The notes beneath the pieces are model-generated. The model did no database searches, was not told the DNA's origin, and saw only the letters and a list, made by a program, of their open reading frames with translations. From positions 2,541,519 to 2,605,518 of the forward strand of contig NZ_CP010796.1 of assembly GCF_001483965.1 (NCBI RefSeq): DNA of 64,000 nt, in the 5' to 3' direction. Below are positions 8,664-15,157 of the stretch, piece by piece. The position numbers were made by a program, and so were the translations under genes. The stretch comes from Carnobacterium sp. CP1 (lineage in GTDB: Bacteria > Bacillota > Bacilli > Lactobacillales > Carnobacteriaceae). Positions within the stretch are counted from its first letter, which is position 1. The number at the start of each line of letters is the position of its first letter.

Positions 8664-10112
8664 ATGGAAAACCAATTAAATAAAGAACCGACACAGATGG
8701 AGCAGGTCATTCCTATTTTAGGCGTGATCATTATGGGAACATTCGTCACGATTTTAAATCAAACTCTAATGAGTACTGCTTTACCTCGTATTATGAGTGA
8801 ATTTTCGATTACAGCTACACAAGGACAATGGTTAACGACAGCTTATATGTTGATCAATGGAATCATGGTCCCTATCACAGCCTACTTGGTTGATCGTTTT
8901 ACCACAAGACAGTTGTATATTTTTGCCATGTCTGTTTTTTCAATCGGAACTTTAGTAGCTGCAACTTCTCATGTTTATAGTATGTTGATTATGGGACGGA
9001 TGATTCAAGCAATTGGAGCCGGGATCGTATTGCCTTTGCAAATGATTGTAGTGCTTTATATGTTTCCAATTGAAAAACGAGGAGCAGCAATGGGATTGAT
9101 CGGGTTAGCAATGAACTTTGCTCCCGCTATTGGACCGACTTTTTCTGGCTGGGTAGTTCAAAATTACCATTGGAATATGTTGTTTTATTTCATCCTGCCT
9201 TTTGCAATTGTAGATGTCATTGTCGCTTTCTTTGTCTTAAAAAATGTTGGGGAAGTCGGACGTCCTAAATTGGACTGGGTCAGTGTTATTTACTCCACTC
9301 TTGGTTTTGGGGGCTTGTTATTTGGATTCAGCAATGCTTCTTCTAACCCGTTTTTCAGCGCCATTGTAGCATTGCCGTTAGTTATAGGGATTTTGGCAAT
9401 CATTTTATTGGTCAAACGGAGCAATAAATCTGAAACACCGCTGTTGAATTTTAAAGTATTTAGTTACCGCGGCTACCGCTTGAATTTGATGATCTCTTTC
9501 ATTATCACTGCGGGACTGTATGGTGCTATTATTCTGCTTCCAATTTATTTCCAAACGATACGTGGTTTGACCCCCATGCAATCAGGCATGATCTTATTGC
9601 CAGGTGCGATCGTTTTGGCTGTAATGAGCCCGATAACAGGTCGGCTTTTTGATAAACATGGCGGGAAAAAGTTAGCTGTTGTGGGTCTATTCTTGATTAC
9701 GACGACCACTTTATTGATTGGTTTTATCGACTTAGAAACATCGATCAAAACCATTGTTGGTTTGCAAATGATCCGTTCTTTAGGCTTCTCATTAACTTTG
9801 ATGCCGTTACAAACAGCAGCTTTTAATGCTGTCCCGCTTACAATGGCTTCCCATGCGTCTGCTATGTTTAATACGCAACGTCAATTGGCTGGCTCCATGG
9901 GAACGGCTTTATTCATTGTAGTCATGACGCTAGCTTCAAACAGCAGCGCTGCACAAGGTTTGGCCTCAGATAAGTTAGCTGATTTAGCTGGATTTCAAGC
10001 AGTCTTTTTGCTTGTCGGGCTGCTTTCTTTTATCGCCTTGGTCATGACGTTTTTTATCAGAGAAAATCCGTTCATACCAGATGAAACGACTATTATTACT
10101 AAATCTGAATAA
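8664..10112 (+). CDS. MFS drug:H+ antiporter, DHA2/EmrB-QacA type
   Basis: 482 residues, highly hydrophobic with about 14 membrane segments. Family signatures: the N-terminal LNQTLMSTALPRIM segment, the TAYMLINGIMVPITAYLVDRF loop (motif A region), and RMIQAIGAGIVLPLQM (motif B/C region). This is the 14-helix drug-resistance branch of the major facilitator family, which expels hydrophobic compounds by proton exchange. The start is the ATG at 8664, eight bases after AAGGAG, rather than the TTG one codon earlier. The substrate cannot be told from sequence. It stands alone between two terminators. Confidence 0.85.
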   Translation: MENQLNKEPTQMEQVIPILGVIIMGTFVTILNQTLMSTALPRIMSEFSITATQGQWLTTAYMLINGIMVPITAYLVDRFTTRQLYIFAMSVFSIGTLVAATSHVYSMLIMGRMIQAIGAGIVLPLQMIVVLYMFPIEKRGAAMGLIGLAMNFAPAIGPTFSGWVVQNYHWNMLFYFILPFAIVDVIVAFFVLKNVGEVGRPKLDWVSVIYSTLGFGGLLFGFSNASSNPFFSAIVALPLVIGILAIILLVKRSNKSETPLLNFKVFSYRGYRLNLMISFIITAGLYGAIILLPIYFQTIRGLTPMQSGMILLPGAIVLAVMSPITGRLFDKHGGKKLAVVGLFLITTTTLLIGFIDLETSIKTIVGLQMIRSLGFSLTLMPLQTAAFNAVPLTMASHASAMFNTQRQLAGSMGTALFIVVMTLASNSSAAQGLASDKLADLAGFQAVFLLVGLLSFIALVMTFFIRENPFIPDETTIITKSE

Positions 10113-10143
10113 TAATGGCAAATTTATTTGATTGAACTGCACC

Positions 10144-10191
10144 AAATAGAAAACCATGAAATTATTCGATGATTTCATGGTTTTTCTATTT
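10144..10191. terminator. Terminator after MFS gene
   Basis: Arms AAATAGAAAACCATGAAAT and ATTTCATGGTTTTTCTATTT form a near-perfect long stem around a short loop. T-rich tail on both strands. Confidence 0.75.
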
Positions 10192-10239
10192 AAAAGGCAA
10201 CGCTGCAAATGCGTACTTAAAAAAAGAACGTATATGCGC

Positions 10240-10268
10240 TTGACGGATTCAGAAATTCTATCTAAAAT
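10240..10268 (+). promoter_or_regulatory. Sigma-A promoter before ytmP-like gene
   Basis: TTGACG (10240-10245), a 17-base spacer, TAAAAT (10263-10268). Transcription would start near 10275, immediately before the hairpin at 10281. Confidence 0.6.
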
Positions 10269-10280
10269 AGGAGTGAACAG

Positions 10281-10317
10281 AATGATAGATGTCTTTTGTG
10301 ATATCTGTCATTTTTTT
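10281..10317 (+). terminator. Hairpin with T-run in the leader of the ytmP-like gene
   Basis: AATGATAGATGTC pairs with GATATCTGTCATT (two G-U pairs) around a six-base loop, followed by seven T. It begins about six bases after the predicted transcription start, so it looks like a leader attenuator or an early terminator. The gene it precedes starts at 10364. Confidence 0.5.
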
Positions 10318-10363
10318 GTCTACTGGAAAAAGTACTTGAATATAAAACAGGGAATGATAGGGT

Positions 10364-11161
10364 ATGGATTTTGAAATAGATTCTGGATGGAAGTTGCATC
10401 CAGTTGGTGGTGACACAGGACAAGCATACATGGGAACTAGAGCGGAAGAAAAGCTTTTTTTGAAGCGAAATTCTTCGCCTTTTTTAGCTGCACTTTCTGT
10501 CGAGGGCATAACCCCACGTTTAGTCTGGACCAAACGTATAGGTAACGGAGATGTTTTAACAGCGCAAGAATGGTTAAATGGAAGAACTCTTAAAAGCACT
10601 GAGATGTCATCTCCTAGTGTTGCACAATTATTAAGTCGTATTCATAATTCTGAACCGTTAAGAAGAATGCTTGCGCGTGTCGGCGGCGAAGAAGTGACTC
10701 CGCAGCAGCTGCTGCAAACTTATGAACATGAATTGCCACATGATTTAAAAATTCATCCATTACTAGATAGTATTTTAAAAAAACTGAAAAAAGAAGTAAC
10801 CGATATGAAGACCGTGGTTCCTAGAGTGTGTCATGGCGACATTTATCAAAAAAATTGGTTGCTATCCGATGAAAATCGGTTGTACTTAGTAGATTGGGAT
10901 TCAGCGATGTTAGCAGACCCAGCAATGGATTTAAGCATGTTGCTGTTTCAATATGTCGATCGTGCGGATTGGTCAGAATGGTTAGAACATTATGGTGTTA
11001 CTGTTACAGAAGAATTGATTGAACGAGTGACTTGGTACGCATTAATGAATTACTTAATCCAAACAAAACGCCATCATCATGAAGCAAGATTTTATGAAAT
11101 GAATAAAGATATTTTAAAGTTGCAAACTCTTTATCAAATGCCAGATACTGAAACAGACTAG
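10364..11161 (+). CDS. ytmP: Aminoglycoside phosphotransferase/choline kinase-like protein (YtmP-like)
   Basis: 265 residues of the APH/choline-kinase fold. The catalytic loop is CHGDIYQKNWLL (HGD-x4-N) and the metal-binding DWDSAMLADPAMDLS follows. It is immediately upstream of trmB, as ytmP is in Bacillus. The natural substrate is not known; antibiotic inactivation is not implied. Its own promoter and leader hairpin lie upstream, and a terminator hairpin (11162-11196) separates it from trmB. Confidence 0.82.
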   Translation: MDFEIDSGWKLHPVGGDTGQAYMGTRAEEKLFLKRNSSPFLAALSVEGITPRLVWTKRIGNGDVLTAQEWLNGRTLKSTEMSSPSVAQLLSRIHNSEPLRRMLARVGGEEVTPQQLLQTYEHELPHDLKIHPLLDSILKKLKKEVTDMKTVVPRVCHGDIYQKNWLLSDENRLYLVDWDSAMLADPAMDLSMLLFQYVDRADWSEWLEHYGVTVTEELIERVTWYALMNYLIQTKRHHHEARFYEMNKDILKLQTLYQMPDTETD

Positions 11162-11196
11162 AATCCTCTTCGTGATTCCGAAGAGGGTTTTTGTTT
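11162..11196 (+). terminator. Terminator between ytmP-like gene and trmB
   Basis: AATCCTCTTCG stem, TGATTC loop, CGAAGAGGGTTT, then a T-rich tail. Confidence 0.7.
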
Positions 11197-11241
11197 TGGA
11201 AAATAAAAAATAATAAAATGAAACGAGATAGGGGAATAAAG

Positions 11242-11889
11242 ATGCGTTTAAGAAAAAAACCAGGTGCTCCAGCTAAAATAGCACAGTATCCTCAATACAT
11301 TGCAAATATGCCTGAAGAATGGGTGGGCAAATGGCATGAACGGTTCAACAACAACCATCCTATCCATATCGAAGTAGGGACTGGAAAAGGCCGCTTCATT
11401 ATAGAAATGGCAAAACTACATCCTGAAATAAATTACATTGGTATTGAATTACAAGAAAGTGTCATCGTTGCAGCGCTGGATAAGTTAATTGAAGAACAAT
11501 TGCCTAACATTCAATTGCTGCACGTCAACGGCGGTTCGCTTACACAGTATTTTGCTAAAGGAGAAGTAGATCAAGTTTATTTAAATTTTTCAGATCCTTG
11601 GCCAAAAAAACGCCATGAAAAGCGCCGGTTAACATACCGCAGCTTTTTGGAAAATTACGAAGAAGTTTTAGTTCCGGAAGGCGAAATTCATTTTAAGACG
11701 GACAATCAGGGGTTATTCGAGTATTCATTAGCCAGCTTTTCTCAGTACGGTATGATTTTAGAGCAAGTGTGGCTGAACCTGCATGAAAGTGATTTTGAAG
11801 GAAATGTCATGACAGAGTACGAAGAAAAGTTTTCGAATCGCGGACATCGAATTTATCGAGTAGTTGCAAAATTTCCAAAAAGAAATTAA
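11242..11889 (+). CDS. trmB: tRNA (guanine-N7-)-methyltransferase TrmB
   Basis: 215-residue class I SAM methyltransferase that makes m7G46 in tRNA. Visible are the SAM-binding [11 protein letters not shown], the family signature [15 protein letters not shown], and the C-terminal [16 protein letters not shown]. The start MRLRKKPG at 11242 matches the family N-terminus and follows GATAGGGGAA. The longer in-frame extension back to 11191 overlaps the upstream terminator and is rejected. Confidence 0.95.
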   Translation: MRLRKKPGAPAKIAQYPQYIANMPEEWVGKWHERFNNNHPIHIEVGTGKGRFIIEMAKLHPEINYIGIELQESVIVAALDKLIEEQLPNIQLLHVNGGSLTQYFAKGEVDQVYLNFSDPWPKKRHEKRRLTYRSFLENYEEVLVPEGEIHFKTDNQGLFEYSLASFSQYGMILEQVWLNLHESDFEGNVMTEYEEKFSNRGHRIYRVVAKFPKRN

Positions 11890-11934
11890 AAAGCTGAGAC
11901 CGCTTCTTATAAAAAGAGAAGGTCTCAGCTTTTT
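11888..11934. terminator. Bidirectional terminator, trmB / ytzB-like gene
   Basis: AAAAAGCTGAGACC pairs with GGTCTCAGCTTTTT. It separates convergent genes. The same stem core recurs in the sftA terminator at 18142. Confidence 0.85.
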
Positions 11935-11941
11935 CATTGTA

Positions 11942-12280
11942 TTAAATGCGGTAAATATCTAATATACTGCCTGAATAAGCATCCGCAATAAACTCATATT
12001 GGACTAAATGGTCTTCTTCCATCCGTGAAACGCCTCCATAATAGACGTCTGTTTTAAGCGCGAACTTTTGAAGAGGGACCTTTTTTAATTCAATCCAGGA
12101 ACCCTCAATAGGGCCTTCTTTCAAGAATAAGTTTTTAACATTAGTAAGAATGTCATCGCCGTGAATGGCTTTGTTTTTTTGCAGGTAGTGACTTAAAAAG
12201 TAGCCACAAGTTACTCCAGCGCCAAATAAAAATCCGCCAACGATAGCGTATGTTGGTGTTTCTTCGCATTTATTTTTCAT
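11942..12280 (-). CDS. Small predicted exported/membrane-anchored protein, PepSY-like (YtzB-like)
   Basis: 112 residues. A hydrophobic N-terminal segment (YAIVGGFLFGAGVTCGYFL) is followed by a soluble part ending in HLVQYEFIADAYSGSILDIYRI, which resembles a single PepSY-type beta unit. It is divergent from pepA, the position of ytzB beside ytoP in Bacillus. Membrane anchoring with an outside domain is inferred. Function unknown; an inhibitor or modulator of peptidases is one idea from PepSY proteins generally. Confidence 0.6.
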   Translation of the reverse strand: MKNKCEETPTYAIVGGFLFGAGVTCGYFLSHYLQKNKAIHGDDILTNVKNLFLKEGPIEGSWIELKKVPLQKFALKTDVYYGGVSRMEEDHLVQYEFIADAYSGSILDIYRI

Positions 12281-12375
12281 GATATCCCGCCTTTCGAACA
12301 GCTAGTTGCTTCTTTATTAGTATACTACTTATTGAAAAAAAAGTCTTCTATCTTAAAATTAGCCGATGATTAGGG

Positions 12376-12381
12376 TATAAT
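12376..12381 (+). promoter_or_regulatory. -10 element of pepA promoter
   Basis: Perfect TATAAT with a weak -35 (TTAAAA at 12353-12358, 17-base spacer). Transcription would start near 12388, giving a short leader before the ribosome-binding site at 12404. Confidence 0.5.
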
Positions 12382-12425
12382 GATGTTGAACAAGTATTAA
12401 CAGAAGGAGGGGAAAACATAAAAGC

Positions 12426-12458
12426 ATGAAAACCAGCTTTTATGGATACATAATATGA
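12426..12458 (+). CDS. Putative 10-residue leader peptide coupled to pepA
   Basis: The only strong ribosome-binding site in the pepA leader (AAGGAGGGG, 12404-12412) is followed by an ATG at 12426. That ATG opens a 10-codon frame, MKTSFYGYII. Its TGA stop overlaps the pepA ATG (ATGA at 12455-12458). pepA itself has no Shine-Dalgarno sequence at a normal distance and no in-frame upstream start, so its translation probably depends on reading this peptide. Spacing from the ribosome-binding site to the ATG is long, about 13 bases. No known peptide is recognised. Confidence 0.45.
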   Translation: MKTSFYGYII

Positions 12459-13534
12459 ATACACAAACATTTGAGTTAATCAAAAAAATGACCGAACTGC
12501 AAGGAACTAGTGGGTTCGAACACCGTGTTCGCGAAGAAATGCGAAAACAATTAACGCCTTTAGTGGATGAAGTAAAACAAGACGGGTTAGGCGGGATTTT
12601 TGGTATCCGCAAAAGCAAAGCAGAAAATGCTCCTAAAATTATGATTGCTGCTCACATGGATGAAGTCGGTTTTATGTTAGCGCGGATTACAGAACAAGGA
12701 CTTTTTAACGTGGTTCCTCTAGGCGGATGGAATCCTTATGTTGTTTCGGCACAACGGTTCACATTGCAGACAGCAAAGGGAGATTACCCTTGTGTTTCAT
12801 CTTCTGTGCCGCCGCATCTTTTGAGAGGGAAAGATGGACAAGCAGGGAAACCGGAAATAGGCGATATCCTTTTTGATGCAGGTTTTGATTCTAAAGAAGA
12901 AGCCGAAGCTTTTGGTGTTCGACCTGGCGATACTATCGTGCCCGATGTTGAAACGGTTAAGATGGCCAACGGCAAAAAAATACTTGGGAAAGCTTGGGAT
13001 AATCGTTATGGAACGACTGTCGTGATAGAAGCGCTCAAAGAGTTGATGGGTGAAGAATTGCCAAATACTTTGATTGCTGGAGCAAACGTTCAAGAGGAAG
13101 TCGGCTTACGAGGAACTAAAGGAGCGGTTCATCAATTCAAACCTGATTTATTTTTTGCTGTTGATTGTTCTGCTGCCGATGACTTGACGGGTGATAAAGC
13201 GAATTTTGGACATTTAGGCGAAGGATTTTTACTGAGAATCCAAGATCCAGGTATGATCACGTTGAAAGGTATGCGTGAATTTTTATTGGATACAGCTGAG
13301 ACTCACAATATTCCTTATCAATATTTTGTTTCTAAAGGCGGAACAGATGCTGGTGCGGCTCATGTTATGAATAATGGAGTTCCCAGCGCAGTAATTGGTG
13401 TGTGTGCACGTTATATCCATACTCATCAAACGGTTTTTCATATTGATGACTATGCTGCAGCTAAAGAAATGGTTCTTCAAATTGCCCGTACGTTGGATCG
13501 CAGTACATTTGAAACCATTATGAAAAACAATTAA
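12455..13534 (+). CDS. pepA: Glutamyl aminopeptidase PepA, M42 family metallopeptidase
   Basis: 359-residue M42 peptidase. Metal-binding and catalytic regions: AAHMDEVGFML (His, Asp), KAWDNRYGTTV (bridging Asp), [13 protein letters not shown] (Glu pair), and C-terminal ARYIHTHQTVFHIDDY. The N-terminus MNTQTFELIKKMTELQGTSGFEH fits lactic PepA, which releases N-terminal Glu/Asp from peptides. The gene lies in the ytoP position of the ytzB-ytoP-ytpP-ytpR-sftA cluster. See the leader peptide entry for its unusual initiation region. Confidence 0.93.
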   Translation: MNTQTFELIKKMTELQGTSGFEHRVREEMRKQLTPLVDEVKQDGLGGIFGIRKSKAENAPKIMIAAHMDEVGFMLARITEQGLFNVVPLGGWNPYVVSAQRFTLQTAKGDYPCVSSSVPPHLLRGKDGQAGKPEIGDILFDAGFDSKEEAEAFGVRPGDTIVPDVETVKMANGKKILGKAWDNRYGTTVVIEALKELMGEELPNTLIAGANVQEEVGLRGTKGAVHQFKPDLFFAVDCSAADDLTGDKANFGHLGEGFLLRIQDPGMITLKGMREFLLDTAETHNIPYQYFVSKGGTDAGAAHVMNNGVPSAVIGVCARYIHTHQTVFHIDDYAAAKEMVLQIARTLDRSTFETIMKNN

Positions 13535-13555
13535 ATCAATAAAAGGAGTGCGAAA

Positions 13556-13867
13556 ATGAAAAAATTAGCAACCGTTGAAGAATTTGATTTGCTTACACAA
13601 GCCGATAAAGTGGTATTCTTTTTCACGGCAGACTGGTGTGGCGATTGTACATTTATAAAACCAGTCATGCCAGAAATTGTTGAAAGCTATCCTGAGGTTC
13701 AGTTTATTGAAGTGGATCGAGACCGTTTTATTGATTTGTGTGGAGAATTAGCTATTTTTGGTATTCCCAGTTTTGTAGCTTTTGAAAAAGGGCAAGAAGT
13801 TGGACGCTTTGTCAGCAAAGATCGTAAAACAAAAGAGGAAATTGAAGCTTTTATCGAAACATTGTAA
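13556..13867 (+). CDS. ytpP: Thioredoxin-like protein YtpP
   Basis: 103 residues with a thioredoxin fold. The active site is FFTADWCGDCTFIKP (CGDC instead of CGPC), followed by the cis-proline region IFGIPSFVAFEKG. A cytoplasmic thiol-disulfide role is inferred from the family. It lies 21 bases after pepA with its own AAAGGAG site, so it is likely in the same transcript. Confidence 0.9.
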   Translation: MKKLATVEEFDLLTQADKVVFFFTADWCGDCTFIKPVMPEIVESYPEVQFIEVDRDRFIDLCGELAIFGIPSFVAFEKGQEVGRFVSKDRKTKEEIEAFIETL

Positions 13868-13914
13868 TATACTAAGCTTATCTAGCACCATATAAATTAT
13901 AAGGAGATGAGGAT

Positions 13915-14376
13915 ATGTTACAAGATACTCAACAATACGCTCATATTTTAGTTGCTGTTGATGGAAGCGATTCTGCTAAAGAAGCTTTTGAACAAGCTGT
14001 TGAAATCGCTAAACGAAATCATAGTGAGTTAGTTATTGCACATGTCATTGATACGCGTTCTTATAATATGGGGATTGAAAGCGCCAGTTTTGACGTTCTT
14101 GAATTTGATCTAACTGAAATGGAAAAGCTGTTGAAAGAATATGGCGATAAAGCTAAAGCAGCAGGTTTAGATAAAGTAACGACGGAACTTGTAAAAGGGT
14201 CTCCGAAAATAGAGTTAGCAAAAGATATCCCTGAACGACACCGTAGTGATTTGATCGTTGTTGGAAAAACAGGGTTGAATATGGTTGAGCGCTGGATGAT
14301 TGGAAGCGTTAGTGAATACATTATTCGACAAGCTCCATGCGATGTCTTAGTAATAAGAAATACAGAAAAAGGATGA
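13915..14376 (+). CDS. Universal stress protein, UspA family
   Basis: 153 residues. The ATP-binding signature G-x2-G-x9-G-S is visible in GKTGLNMVERWMIGSVSEY, followed by APCDVLVIR. Homologous proteins bind ATP and accumulate under stress. It sits between ytpP and ytpR, ten bases before the latter, so it is probably part of the same operon. Confidence 0.9.
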   Translation: MLQDTQQYAHILVAVDGSDSAKEAFEQAVEIAKRNHSELVIAHVIDTRSYNMGIESASFDVLEFDLTEMEKLLKEYGDKAKAAGLDKVTTELVKGSPKIELAKDIPERHRSDLIVVGKTGLNMVERWMIGSVSEYIIRQAPCDVLVIRNTEKG

Positions 14377-14385
14377 GAAAATTAC

Positions 14386-15000
14386 ATGATAATAAGCAGT
14401 TACAATAGGGATGGCATAGGGGACACATTAATCTTAATGACAGGAAAAAGTGTGTTTGCAGAACAAGGATTTGAAACAAAAGAAAATATTACACGCATCT
14501 TTAAATCAGAAACAGGCGAAACGATTGGCTTTAACTTCTTCCAAGTGTCAGATGTGCTTCAACTTGAAGGGAAAGGGCCTGTGACATTAACAACGGAACA
14601 AGTGGATCAATTAAATAACTGCTTATCAAAAGCCGGTTTTAATGAACAGCTAGTAGCGGACACAACTCCTAAGTTTGTGGTTGGTGAAGTAAAAGAATGT
14701 GTGCCTCATCCAGATTCTGATCACCTTTCTATTACACAAATAGAAGTAGATCAAGAACAAGTGATTCAAATTGTTTGCGGCGCAGCGAATATTGCTAAAG
14801 GGCAAAAGGTCGTTGTGGCTAAAGTAGGTGCTATGATGCCAAATGGTTTGATTATTTGGGATGGCGAGTTAAGGGGAGAACCAAGTCACGGTATGGTTTG
14901 TTCAGCTAAAGAACTAGGCATAGAAAACCCGGAAGCGACAAAAGGTATTTTAGTTTTACCTGGATCAGCTGTAACAGGAGAAGCATTTCAAATGAACTAA
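14386..15000 (+). CDS. ytpR: tRNA-binding domain protein YtpR
   Basis: 204 residues. An N-terminal domain of unknown role (about residues 1-90) precedes an EMAP/tRNA-binding OB domain (about residues 95-200: VGEVKECVPHPDSDHLSIT, IVCGAANIAKGQKVVVAKVGA). The OB domain is like the N-terminus of PheT, and the gene is often misnamed as a PheT beta-chain fragment. RNA binding is expected; the physiological substrate is not known. Follows usp closely and is ended by a strong terminator. Confidence 0.88.
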   Translation: MIISSYNRDGIGDTLILMTGKSVFAEQGFETKENITRIFKSETGETIGFNFFQVSDVLQLEGKGPVTLTTEQVDQLNNCLSKAGFNEQLVADTTPKFVVGEVKECVPHPDSDHLSITQIEVDQEQVIQIVCGAANIAKGQKVVVAKVGAMMPNGLIIWDGELRGEPSHGMVCSAKELGIENPEATKGILVLPGSAVTGEAFQMN

Positions 15001-15010
15001 ATAAATGAAA

Positions 15011-15055
15011 TAAGATAAGACAGTAGTGCAATAATGACTACTGTCTTATTTCGTT
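15011..15055 (+). terminator. Terminator of the pepA-ytpR operon
   Basis: ATAAGACAGTAGT pairs exactly with ACTACTGTCTTAT, followed by TTCGTTTT. Confidence 0.75.
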
Positions 15056-15157
15056 TTCATATTTATTCTAAACAAATGAGTAAGATTAGCCCTACAATGC
15101 CTTTGATATTTGTGTTAAACTAAGACACGAAACTACAGAGAGGAAAGGAGCGTCATC

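Noticed and set aside
10156..10374. 72-codon open frame before the ytmP-like gene
   Set aside because: It runs through a terminator, a promoter and a second hairpin and has no ribosome-binding site; composition looks non-coding.
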